A DNA stretch of 64,000 nt. Source: Schistocephalus solidus. Taxonomy: Eukaryota > Platyhelminthes > Cestoda > Diphyllobothriidea > Diphyllobothriidae. Each line of letters starts with the position of its first letter. The stretch's first letter is position 1. The stretch covers positions 1-64,000 of the forward strand of contig WEDG01000362.1 of NCBI GenBank assembly GCA_017591395.1, given 5' to 3'. Positions 22,633 through 32,738 of the stretch are shown one piece after another. Under the pieces are notes generated by a model that saw nothing but the letters and a program-made list of their open reading frames with translations, was not told the DNA's origin and did no database searches. A program made the translations under genes and the position numbers.

Positions 22633-23040
22633 TGCCTTGTGCAGTGAGGTACATAAACAAGTCAAACAAGTGCGTAACACTCACTGATGTGGTTAGGATC
22701 TCGTTCGATCCCATTTGTCCGTCCGCCCGCCAGCTAGCTACCGGCAAAAACGAACGTTGTGTCATAGGACACATACCACATATAGAGCACATATATGTTG
22801 CTAAGGGTGCAACAGGCAAGACGTAGACAGCTGTTTCACGATCGTTACCGATCATCAGTACGTCATATGCCTTGTGCAGTGAGGTACATAAACAAGTCAA
22901 ACAAGTGCGTAACACTCACTGATGTGGTTAGGGTCTCACTCGATCCCATTTGTCCGTCCGCCCGCCAGCTAGCTACCGGCGATTAACGAACGTTGTGTCA
23001 TAGGACACATACCACATATAATTTATATGTATGTTGCTAA
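22626..23040. repeat. two direct 180-bp repeats, period 235 bp
   Basis: 22626-22805 and 22861-23040 are almost identical, each starting CGTCATATGCCTTGTGCAGT and ending near CATATAT.TTGCTAA, with 55 bases between them. Each contains a B-box-like TCG.TCGATCCC on the plus strand and an A-box-like TTGTGCAGTGAGG. The second copy runs directly into the truncated reverse transcriptase of the PLE at 23050. Tandem non-coding repeats with hammerheads are characteristic of Penelope pseudo-LTRs and of animal retrozymes. Confidence 0.75.
22820..22864 (-). ncRNA. hammerhead ribozyme, type I, candidate
   Basis: Minus-strand order: stem I strand GACGTA (22859-22864), core CTGATGA (22852-22858), 14-nt stem II TCGGTAACGATCGT, core GAA (22835-22837), stem III ACAGCTGT, cleavage base C (22826) in a GUC triplet, and stem I partner TACGTC (22820-22825). 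Stem I is a perfect 6 bp. Beyond an internal loop (TT against ATAT) it resumes as GCCT with AGGC, then TGCA with TGCA. Stem II has a U/U first pair, then C-G, G-C, G-U and U-A around AACG. Hammerheads self-cleave RNA, and this fold fits the short-stem III hammerheads known in Penelope elements and animal retrozymes. Confidence 0.72.
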
Positions 23041-23049
23041 ATTCGTTTC

Positions 23050-24152
23050 CAGGCATAGAATTTTTCCTTCTCACAAGGATACTACAAACAGCTAAAGGGA
23101 GCCCCTATGGGTTCACCCATCTCCGGCTTCTTGGCTGAAGTAACTATGCAAAAATTAGAAGCTACAGCCTTACCACTAGTTAACCCCAAATTATGGGTTC
23201 GCTACGTGGATGACACGTTTGTTATCGTTAAAAAGGATCAACTAGAAAGATTGCATAGCATTATAAACTCAATGGTACCAGGTGTCACCTTCACGCTCGA
23301 AAGAGAAATTGACAGTAAACTCCCGTTTCTTGACGTCCTCGTACAGCGAAAGACTGACGGGACATTTCAAACATCGGTTTACCGCAAGGAAGCTTATGCG
23401 GAAACTATCCTGCATTACCAGAGCAACCACCCTATTGCTCACAAGCGGAGTACTGTTAAAAGCCTACTCAATCGAGCTAAAACGCACTGTTCTGATAATG
23501 AACTCTACCAAAACGAACTCAGTTATTTATTCAAACTATTTTACAGAAATGGTTATCCAAGAGAATTTATACGTCAATGCATGAGACGACAGAATTTAAA
23601 AGAAAAAGGAAGAGACAAGGAACTAGATTGTTCCGGTCAAGTGCCCAAATCAAAGAACTGGCGAACACTTCCGTACATCAAGAACGTGTCCGAACTCGTT
23701 GAAAGGCACCTGCGGAAACGTCAAATCCAAGTGGCGCACAAACCAACGACTACACTACGAAACCAGCTTGTACACCCTAAGGATAGGGTTGGCTATTTAG
23801 ATAAGAAAGAAGTCGTTTACAAGATACCATGTAACAGCTGCAACGCGGTGTACTGTGGTCAGACAGGAAAATCAGCCTCCACAAGCATACACAAACATCA
23901 ATTGGCAGTAAGGAGGCAAGACCACTTGTCTCAAGTTGCCATGCACACGCTAGAAACTGGACACAAATTTGCCTGAGACAAAACCCGCATTGTTGCCTCC
24001 TGTACATCTAAGAAAGGGCGAGAATTTTTAGAGGCCATTTTCTCAGATAACTCATGCATCAACCGACACATCGAATTGGACCATGTGCACGGCTACCTGA
24101 AAGAAAGCGGGAAGAGACGAGAGCCAATCCAAATGGAAATACACCCACAATG
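23050..24152 (+). mobile_element. Penelope-like element, 5'-truncated
   Basis: The element enters within the reverse transcriptase palm and runs to the end of the GIY-YIG endonuclease. Its 5' edge coincides with the end of the tandem repeat at 23040. The coding frame is open from 23059 to 24150 except for one TGA at 23974. This is the best preserved mobile protein in the window, so it is likely the youngest large insertion. Confidence 0.85.
23059..24152 (+). pseudogene. Penelope reverse transcriptase and GIY-YIG endonuclease
   Basis: The frame begins FSFSQGYYKQLKGAPMGSPI, the motif B region, and continues to LWVRYVDDTFVIV with the intact YVDD catalytic pair. Further on come LPFLDVLVQR, a thumb region with HKRSTVKSLLNRA, then VVYKIPCNSCNAVYCGQTGK, the start of the GIY-YIG nuclease with a Cys pair. 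HTLETGHKF precedes a TGA at 23974 where the family has Trp. After it the same frame continues DKTRIVASC, INRHIELDHVHGY and a final stop at about 24150. The N-terminal half of the polymerase is missing. Confidence 0.85.
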
Positions 24153-24805
24153 ACAATAATTGGCAGGAATGACAAAGTGATATCGATTTTTTCGGCACGT
24201 GTTAAATTTAAACTGTTTTTGCACACTCACCACAAGTCTCTCGATGATCTGGGGTGCCAGCGTCGAAAATGTACATAATAAAGTTACCTATTGTTTCCCA
24301 AAGAACGTATTTGCTCTTAATTATATTTCTTGGGATGCCTTTTTTCCAATTTATATATATATTGGCTGAATGATGACAGAATAAGCCTGAAACAGACTGT
24401 ATCAATCTACCCGCATTTTCTGTTGACTCTCCTCTCTCCAATTATAACTCGGCCTGTTCCTGACCTTTGCCACCATACGGAGACTGTTTGCTTCGGTAAG
24501 CCGATTGCTCGGTTTGAGCCTTTTCCTGTTTGAAACAATACCCAATCTGCAGTAAAAGTGCATAAAAGGTGGCGAGGCACTGATGAAATTCGTTTCAATG
24601 AAGTGCTCATGACCCATCTGCTGGACCCAGTGTGTGGAATGTCTGCGTCGTACTCAAGCGCATGTTTGTGTGTCCAGTCTGAGATGGTAGTTAAGGATAC
24701 GATTGACCGAATGAAGGCAGAATAATCCCATAATATACTGCATCAATCTACCCGCATTATCTATTGTCACTCATCTCCACATGTACAAAAGATAAATGGT
24801 AAGTA
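24153..24805. other. non-coding spacer with a short direct repeat
   Basis: The block T.TATCAATCTACCCGCATT.TCT at about 24396-24425 recurs at about 24750-24780. Nothing else is recognised. Confidence 0.4.
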
Positions 24806-25090
24806 GGCGCTCACCGATTGGTTGCAGGACTCACTCGTCCCGTTGTACCTTGGGGCTGACTTTCGAGCCCCACCAGCTGTGGTACAGCAGCTGATTATAT
24901 AGGCAGAATAACATTACCGACAAAGACAAGAGAGACTGGAATGGCCATTTATGGTTTACTGGCCGTCATCAGCCAACCATACCCAGCACCAGGTTTTGCG
25001 GCACCCCGGACCATATAACTGGCCACCGTGTGGCTGCTGGCGAGGCACGGGTGAGTCCTGTAACCGATCAGTGGGTGCCTAATTATCATA
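24806..25090 (-). mobile_element. SINE copy C with terminal inverted repeats
   Basis: Read on the minus strand, it matches copies A and B through the hammerhead-like core and the tail GGTACAACGGGACGAGTGAG. Its ends are inverted repeats of each other over about 35 bases: TAGGCGCTCACCGATTGG at the left edge and its near complement, ending GGGTGCCTA, at the right. The other copies do not show this, so the 5' part may come from an inverted tail. Confidence 0.6.
24934..24978 (-). ncRNA. hammerhead-like motif in SINE copy C
   Basis: Minus-strand order: GGTTGG, CTGATGA, a degraded stem II (GGCC/AACC), TAA in place of GAA, ATGGCCAT, T, CCAGTC. Stem I still pairs at all six positions with two wobbles. 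Loss of the conserved G in GAA predicts no activity. Confidence 0.4.
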
Positions 25091-25123
25091 TTTAATATTC
25101 CCGATCGAAACCAGCAAGACAAC

Positions 25124-25300
25124 GAGCCTGTGGTGCAGTGAGTAGAGCTTGCGACTTCTATCCAACAGGTCACGAGTTTGAGTCTTGGGTGCCGCAACAC
25201 ATGAGGTTGGGTATGCCTAGCTAGTGACGGCTAATAAGCCAGAAATGGCCAATCCAGTATCCTTTTTGTTTGTCAGTCATGTCATTCTATATATATGGCA
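25124..25300 (+). mobile_element. tRNA-derived SINE copy D
   Basis: The head contains GTGGTGCAGTGAGTAGAGC (A box) and, 30 bases on, GGTCACGAGTTTGAGTC (B box), the spacing of a tRNA-derived promoter. The body follows with GACGGCTAATAAGCC and AGAAATGGCC. The hammerhead core is damaged (CTAGTGA). It ends in a short TATATATA run, with the usual tail missing. Confidence 0.7.
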
Positions 25301-27179
25301 AAGACGTTATACCGTACATCCGACATAGGTATTAGCTAAAAGACCAGACACGTGCTTCGCCGATGTGTCTGCTGCTGCATGAGACAGAAACGAGGGTTTC
25401 GGCTCCTCGGTGGGTCCCACAACGGTCTCTCTGCCGTTTCTGGTATATTAACTTCAGAGAATAATCTGGGAAATTATTTCTGAAATAATTAAGAGCAGGA
25501 CATGGATTTGAGTGACCGGAACATAACCTTTTTAGGGCCAATCCAAAATGCCATTAAAAGTTTGCATCTGTAGAATGTGTAGTAAGTGGTTATTTCATAG
25601 TGTTTTATTGTTTCCGATTATGATGGGTGTTTTTAAATGATCTTTGTCGATATTTTGTGAAAACTGGCTTCATTTTTTGTAAATCATCTAAAACTCCGCT
25701 GACATACATGTATTCAAAATTCATAGGATAATTTTTCACTTACATGCCGCCCTACCCACCAACCATTATCACCTTTTTCCACTTCTAGTGTCTATTCTTA
25801 TTTGCATTGACATAAACCCGTACCTGTTATCTAACATGCTGATAGATGGGATGTTTTTTGCAATATCTACATCCAAAAGCATATAATATACAAAAACTTA
25901 CCGATTTCAGCTCCTGAAGACATTCTTGTACTTCCAACCTTTAGAAAGGGGAGTTTCTGATGAAACATCTCGGTGGCAACATTTTTATTTATCTGTTGAT
26001 CCCTCGAGCGGAAAATGTTTTCTTGTTTGTCTGCATTAACTGAAGTCATAATTTGTGAATTATTTACGGTTTGGTTTTTGGTCACCAATGCAGTACTTAT
26101 AAACTGTGTGATAAGTGTATTTAAAATAATATTATTCGGTAGGGCACTTTGTTTAAACATTCGTGAAACCCGTTACTCGGTTTCCTAGAGGTGGCCTAGC
26201 AGGAACAGTTTGTGCAACGTAGTAATTCTAAGTGACAAGATCTGATTAATATATTAATCACAAAAGCAAAAACACAATATTTGGACCAAGATAAAAACAG
26301 TACTATTTACTCATGGCGTTGAGCACACGACGCGGTGAGCAGGTAAATGCCCTCCAAATGGGCGACTTACACAAACCTACAGTTTTATTCATGTCCACAC
26401 GAACTACGCTTAAAGGAAAATTATATGCAAAATATTTTATATTTTACTTTAATTAGCTTATTTTGGCGCGGAAATATACACATAGACAGGTGATATTGCC
26501 TTCCCTAGTGGTTTGCGGCATTCAGGAAAGTTAGTATTCCAGAATATAACATATGCTCCAAAGTACGTGTAGCTACAGCCCCGACTTGCCACAGAATAGC
26601 CCCGCCAATGAAAGTGCCGTGTGCTAGCAGGGTAAGAACGGTTGGAAAGAAAAACCTTCCGAATATATCACCAATGACAAATGAATGAGGTTTTTTGCAG
26701 AGATACGTTTTCGCAATGTATATTTAATCGGTAGAGCTTTGATTATACTTAACCTTTCATTTTCTTTGCTAGAACCTTGGCAGCAATTTTGCATTATAGC
26801 GAAGATGAAAAATGTTGTGCCAAAAAATAAGAATTCGTACGTAGCAAAGCTTTTTGGAAAATAGACTGTGCAAATGTGTCGTTTACTTGAATAGGCTTAA
26901 AGGGACAGTGCTCCCTCGGAAATGGCCTTCAGGAAATGGCTTAAACGCTTTAAAAGTGAAGATTTTTGCATAAAAGTTAAGGAACTTTCAGTACAGCAGG
27001 AAAACTTTGAAGGTGAATAACTTGGAACTTTATTCGTTCATAAGACATTTCAACCGCTTAAACGATTGCCATGAGTGTCAGGCGTTGATAGTGGTAAACG
27101 TTTGCATGCATTGGAAATGATACAAAAGAAAGACATTTTGGTGGGCATAAATTGACTTAAACACATCAGGGAAGACGTA
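25301..27179. other. no gene recognised
   Basis: About 1.9 kb of mostly AT-rich sequence. The minus frame 25867-26160 (97 codons) is the longest, lacks any recognisable motif, and has no clear splice signals. Confidence 0.4.
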
Positions 27180-27830
27180 AAGGCGTGTGTTAAACATTGC
27201 ACGTAAGACACATATTTTGCATTGAATCGTAAACGGTGAAGCAGAGTGCGGCTGTTCCAATTATCCCGAGCGTACAAAACCATGGACGACGCCTGGCTGA
27301 TCATTTCCATTAACGCCAAAGCACGGTATTCATGAAAACAAAGTTATACTGTGTAGCCGGTGTTGTACGAGGAGTTGCTGAAAACATCTTTAAATAATAC
27401 TACTTAGCAATGTCACCAAAAATTTGTCAAGTTGGGTAGAGCACTGAACACGAGAAGGTCGGGATATTATGGAGGTCATTCTAGGCGGATTTTCCAATCT
27501 GACAACTCAAGGCTTTATATTCTACAAAGATTAAAAGAAACATTGGAGGCATTTCTCTGGGAAGTTCTACCCCACTTTCCATATACACCAGATATTTCTC
27601 CACCAGAATACCATTTTTTCCGGTCAATGCAATATACTTTTTCTGTTCCTACGAAGATGTCAGAAATTGATTCGATCAGTGGATTACTTCAATAGTTCGA
27701 CACTTTTCTACCACCTAATTCATATTTTACCCGAAAGATAAGGAGGGGTTTTATCGGCCAATACATATAGGATAAAATATAGCCTTTTAGTGATATGTAA
27801 ATAATTTTTTTTCTTACTTACAAACAGCAT
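27180..27830 (+). mobile_element. mariner-type DNA transposon remnant
   Basis: The translation in shifting frames gives KHGIHENKVML, then FQSDNSRLYILQRLKETLEA, WEVLPHFPYTPDISPPEYHF and FRSMQYTF. These are the second and third catalytic segments of a mariner transposase (the Asp in DN and the Asp in PD, with the usual spacing). The protein cuts and pastes DNA between terminal inverted repeats. The N-terminal helix-turn-helix half is not recognisable and no terminal repeats were found. Confidence 0.75.
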
Positions 27831-28801
27831 AAATGAATGGGGAGCAAACAAATAATTAGCCAAGCCTAATAAAAGTGGTTTGTGTAGTTCAGTTTTTATT
27901 TAAGCAAAACATTGCTTCTGCTTACATGCAAATACGTTAAGCGCCCCGCACAAAATCACTCCAAAGAAAAGCATCTGCGGAGATAAGCGAAGATTAGCGT
28001 AGCCTTGGAATTTCGTAGGCTTATACATCAACTTACTGGCCAATCACCTGATGAACCATTGCAATCGCTGCAAGAGCCTTAAAAATGGTCAAAAATGAGT
28101 TTTCTTAATTTCTTCTAAAGTCACCCACAAGCCTTGAGATTGGTGCAGATACACTAGATGACATAACTCATGCAATATTGGATCAAAGGTTGATTGAGCA
28201 GTTTAGCCTTCAAGTTGTATCGTACGTTTTCGTTGTTTAGTGGATTTAAGGCTTAGAATGCCTTCTGTTCAAGAAAGCTTCGGGTATACTGCCATTTATT
28301 AAGGAAAACAAACATTCAAGAAATTTCATATGCTATTTAATATCACAGAGCAAAATCCATAGCTTTTTGTGCATTTGGCTATACAAGAACATCAATATAA
28401 GCAAGAAAGTTTTCAAATAAATCCCTTCTGGAACTGGAAAATCTGATCTTAAATCGAGGAAAGTCAGCTGTAGTAGGTGTGCTATCTTCTGCAATTTTAA
28501 CTGAAATTCTAAAATGTGTTTTTGGTGATAAAATATGACTCAGGTAGGGTTGTAATATGAATTACCGTACAGCATCATACCGACATTTTAAGGTCACGTG
28601 AGGATGCTTGCTTTCAAATAAGCTTCTTTCCAACCGCCTGCGAAAATCGCTCTACGTAAAAATTATTGCTTTAGTAGTATGCTTTTTCCCCATCGTTTTT
28701 AATTCCGACATCAAATCAAAATAAATGGAATGAGGGAATATTCTCGTAATATACACAAAAAATATTTAAGCAACTCCATGTAACAATTCTATTCAATTTT
28801 A
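27831..28801. other. no gene recognised
   Basis: Sequence without coding or repeat patterns that I can support. Confidence 0.4.
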
Positions 28802-29395
28802 TTAGCCGCTTGCCAGCCTGGCAACAGGCGACCTTATGAAAACGTTTATTCCTGTGATATGTTTATCAGCGAAATCAAATGAAGACATGTTTGCTTTAGT
28901 CCAACGCATATCAAAAAATGGTAAAACGGAAAAATACAGTCAATTTTCACGAAGCCATGTTGGAATCTATACATTAACTGCAGGCTGTTTGCTAATATTA
29001 CACTTATTCCTGAAGGATATTTAAGTGAAAACTTCACTAAAGGATTATTTTCAAACTCTATTCTACTTTGCTGAGTATTTACTCGATTTTCCATGAAATA
29101 GCTCTCTGGACAGCTAAAACTTACGTTTAGTCAGTTACAACGATTTTTGATGCTTTCAAAATGTTCCAATTTTCCAGAAAATTTAGTATTCCTAAGCAAT
29201 GAATTTTATTTTAATATTTCTTTCATGTTTTCACTTGCTTCATGTTTTAAATTGCTTTATGTTTTCAATTGTTTCATTCTTTTTTCAATGTTTTAGTCCG
29301 TTTTTTTATGCCAGTTTGCGAGTGACTAGCAATCGTTAGGAAATTTCTGGCACCTTAAATTAGCTACGTCACGTACTGCAAGTCAATAGCGGCTA
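28802..29395 (+). repeat. non-coding dispersed repeat 'N', copy 2
   Basis: This shares the ordered landmarks of the copy at 63340: CCTGTGA near the start, CACTAAAGGA.TATTTTCAAA, TTTTCCAGAAAATTTAGTATT and a CTACGTCAC block near the end. A T-rich stretch with repeated CATGTTTT.A.TTGCTT units (29220-29290) interrupts it. Confidence 0.5.
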
Positions 29396-31528
29396 TGCCT
29401 ATTTGATTTGTCTTCCCCACCACCGAAAATCAATTTTTGATTGATCGGCGGCACGCAGAAGCCTGCGGGGGCTCTAGCTCGCAAGTTCACAGTAAAACGC
29501 AACACCCATATTTCGTCCTCCAATCAGGCTACAATATCGAGCACCACTTCAAGGCCACTTTAAATACGCTCTTTAGCACCTACCATGATATAAGTCCGTG
29601 TATCTAGTGAGGGCCTGCATGAATCACCCAAAAATGAACCCGTATTCACAGAAGTGACGGCAATTCTAGTTTTTCAAAGGCCCATACCTATGGCTTAAGG
29701 AAAGTGGCTACCATATCAGAATGATGTTTTTCCTCCTATCTAACCAAAACCCATATCCGACTGAAAATACTTGGAGCAGGACATGCGAAAGGGTGCCTCC
29801 CGTATTACAAATGGACTTACATTAAACTCCAAGGGCAACTAGGGTTAGCGTCAGGAAACGGAAATCGGTCCCACTTTGGAATTTGGCGCAAAACTACGTG
29901 CCATATTGTGAGCCATGGTCTGACCAGACGTTGAAAACAATAAAATTGTCCACTCTTTCATGTGCCATCTAGCAGGACCTCCGCTTCGGTGCCATTAAGC
30001 AGGCTAAATGCAGTAGCTGTCACTTGGTTCTTGTTAAAATTTATAAATGTTCAGTTATTCTGACACAGAAGACACTATCACTGAGGAAATCTACTTAACT
30101 GACCGACGGTTAATGCTACGAGGTCTCTTGGACCTTCTTCAAAACTGAAACAGGTCATATGCGGTTCGGAGACAAATAAAATCGCTTTCCCTTTTCCCAC
30201 CTTATCCCAACAATGGCCACCGAGTTTTTCACAATTAGGTCAAATGAATTTTTAAAATCTGTCAAAACCCCCTGCTTATTACAGTAGCCTTCTGCCAACT
30301 GACGAATGTCGCTCCCCAGTACATCTGGCCTCTCCACGACCAGTAATACCAACAGCAGAGGTTTTAACCAAAAGCCCGACGCGAGATTCACTGATCTTTC
30401 AGTGACTGTATGAGGTAGCTGCAAGGGATTCGGCTCGGTAGTGGCACCGTCCGCCACAATTCAGGAGGAGGTAGAGTTACTTTTAAAATAAGGGATAGTG
30501 CTAAGATTGTGGTTGTCGTAAGAGTAAAGTTTAGGGTAAAGTTTATTGATGAGGTCAGGTCGTTGCAAGATTAGGAGGGTTATGGTGTGCGAGTTGCCAT
30601 CACGGCTAACTTTTGGACACAAAAATAAGTGCCACGCTGGAAGTTAGCACGGGATCAGCTGTTTTAGTGGACGGGTGGGATACGTGTTTCCATGCCCAAA
30701 ACTAAGTTCAAAGGAAAATTGAAAATTGAAAATTATAATATCCTCAACATACTTCTAAGACTTTTATCATTGTCTCCATAATAAGGCACCTTTTTGAGAG
30801 GACGTATCCGCAACCGTCTACAAAGTTTGCTGTAACGATAATTATTGCAAAACACGTCCCGGATACTGAACGATAAGTACAGGCTCGCCTTTATAATCAC
30901 CAGCTGGCACCATGGAGATTGGGCTCCAAACCTCGCAGCCAGTCAGGACTGACTAGTAATATCTTCGGCTTCCAAGCAGCAAAATTTATTGTTTGGAAGA
31001 CTTAGAAGTCCGATCGGCTGAACATAGAGATTAAGTTATGAGATACCAGTTTTAGCCCGAAAGAACTTAAAACTTGGTAGCAGACGCAGATGTCTGTAAT
31101 TTTAGTCAGTTAGTTAAGCTGTTTGCATGGCTCATTCTTCGTAGTGGAATTACCATCTAGGCAGTAGTAACCCTGAATCATCGATCATGCAATTCCATAT
31201 ATTATGCGCCTCATGATCTACATGCAAACCGATAGATTCAACTTCTAAATTAAACCTCTGTTTTAGGCACTGCACACATACCTCCATATGCGTGCGCTGA
31301 AGATTGAAGATTGATTTACTTGGAAAAGCAGAGAGCACTCATGTAATGCAAGACTCATAAATGCATTAGAAAACTTCTGCCAGAGGTTGGTGATACCCTT
31401 ATGAATTTTTTTGTATGCGTATCCATTGTAGACTGTTTGACGAATAAACCTATCTGCAGTCTGGTAGGTAAGACTAAAATCTAATCAACCACATCCTCAG
31501 ACGCTCAAATGTATGAAAGCATAGATGC
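29396..31528. other. no gene recognised, apart from a SINE scrap
   Basis: The 100-codon minus frame at 30155-30457 overlaps the SINE scrap at 30205-30285 and is probably not a gene. Confidence 0.4.
30205..30285 (+). mobile_element. SINE fragment, tRNA-type tail family
   Basis: CACCGAGTTTTTCACAATTA followed by GGTCAAATGAATTTTTAAAATCTGTCAAAACCCC matches the bodies after the tRNA-like heads at 46430 and 55132. The head itself is too decayed to see. Confidence 0.5.
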
Positions 31529-32738
31529 ACCCTGTGCCAAAATATTATGCATGGGGCACATTCGAATGTACACAGCGTATGTTTAGGTATACTTGACAGA
31601 ACGTGACCCGCGGTTACGTCCTAATAACAACTTATTGTCACGGTAACTGGCTATCGGGAACTAAAAGGGGTTAGAGGAAACACCATGAAGACGACTCACG
31701 AGCAAATTAAAAAAAAACACAAGGAAAATGCGCATACGAACGACCACGAAAGCGTGCCCGATTGTCTTACCAAACGTCAATCTTACTGTTTTTAAGTTGA
31801 GAATTATGAACGTGGACCATGCCTATAATAAACATAACAGAAAACAGCTTGCCAATGGAAACTGTTAGTCGAAACATAGCCTCGGCTCCGAACGAATGGG
31901 CCGAGACAGACAGCGGAGCACTGAATACTCAAAACTTTTACTTTTAGTGAAACGACTGAAACAAATGGGCAAATATACGAAACTTCTTCATCACTTCTTA
32001 CTCCACAGCCAGATCTAACGATGGCAACGAGCGACCCCGATAGCAGCAGCAGCAGACACCGGTAAAGATAGACTTGAAAAGGAGACATGATCTGCGTGGG
32101 AGTCCTTTCCAATAAATCATACAAGGTTCATAGAGGTACTACCCAGTCCAGCACGTTTCGCGCAAGGTTGAACCACTAGACTTAATGAACTTGAGCCCTG
32201 CACACCCACTGAAGGCGCAGCTGTCAGCACAACAGGCTTTCTTAATTGTTTCACGACCCAACTTTGGTGAAGATGTAACATGTCAAAAGAGCGTCTGGTC
32301 CACAAACTGTCTCTCATGTAAGGTCAATGAAAATCAAGTCAGACAAAACAAAGTAAAGATTTTAAGCTGGAGCATCCTGATTGCACGGATACCTGAAAAG
32401 TTCGTAAATTCTAGCAGCTTGTTTCCGTAGGTACATAGAGAAACGCTGTGGTGTTGAGTGGAATATCGCTGCAGGCAGACTAATTAACGCAAGGTAAGGA
32501 GACCCGAATGCTCACCCCTAAGAAGAAGTAGTATAATTATTTCTTTCTATCGATAATCTTGAATTAAACAGGCAGTCTGAAACCAAATCATCTTCAAAAA
32601 AGTTTTCATATATGTACATCTGAGTAAGTCGAGTGTTTGCCAAGCATGTTAACTTGTCAACTGAAAGTCACTAAGCGCACGCTCCGCACGTTATAGCGAA
32701 CCTTTGATCAACCATGACTATACTTATTAAACCACTTT
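31529..32738 (+). repeat. large inverted repeat, left arm
   Basis: This segment is the reverse complement of 34937-36247. Identity is very high in the middle (for about 300 bases around 31804-32124 only a handful of differences) and lower toward 32500-32738. The left arm lacks about 95 bases present in the right arm near 35310-35420. Outside both arms the similarity stops abruptly. Confidence 0.85.
31804..32124 (-). CDS. small open frame in the inverted repeat, left arm
   Basis: A frame of 106 codons. From its second Met (residue 13) it reads MSPFQVYLYRCLLLLLSG, a basic-hydrophobic start like a secretion signal, followed by a short Cys-containing body with CGVRSDEEV and SYICPFVSVV. An upstream 66-codon frame on the same strand (32117-32317) overlaps it by a few bases. 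The right arm keeps both frames. I do not recognise the protein. Conservation of the frame may merely reflect the recent duplication. Confidence 0.25.
   Translation of the reverse strand: MYDLLERTPTQIMSPFQVYLYRCLLLLLSGSLVAIVRSGCGVRSDEEVSYICPFVSVVSLKVKVLSIQCSAVCLGPFVRSRGYVSTNSFHWQAVFCYVYYRHGPRS

Noticed and set aside
22632..22986. The 63-64 codon frames in the tandem repeats
   Set aside because: They are repeated only because the DNA is repeated; the sequence looks like non-coding RNA-gene repeat.
24575..24615. CTGATGA followed by GAA as another hammerhead
   Set aside because: Stem I strands do not pair and the stem II spacing is wrong.
30155..30457. 100-codon minus-strand frame
   Set aside because: It covers a SINE body recognised at other loci.
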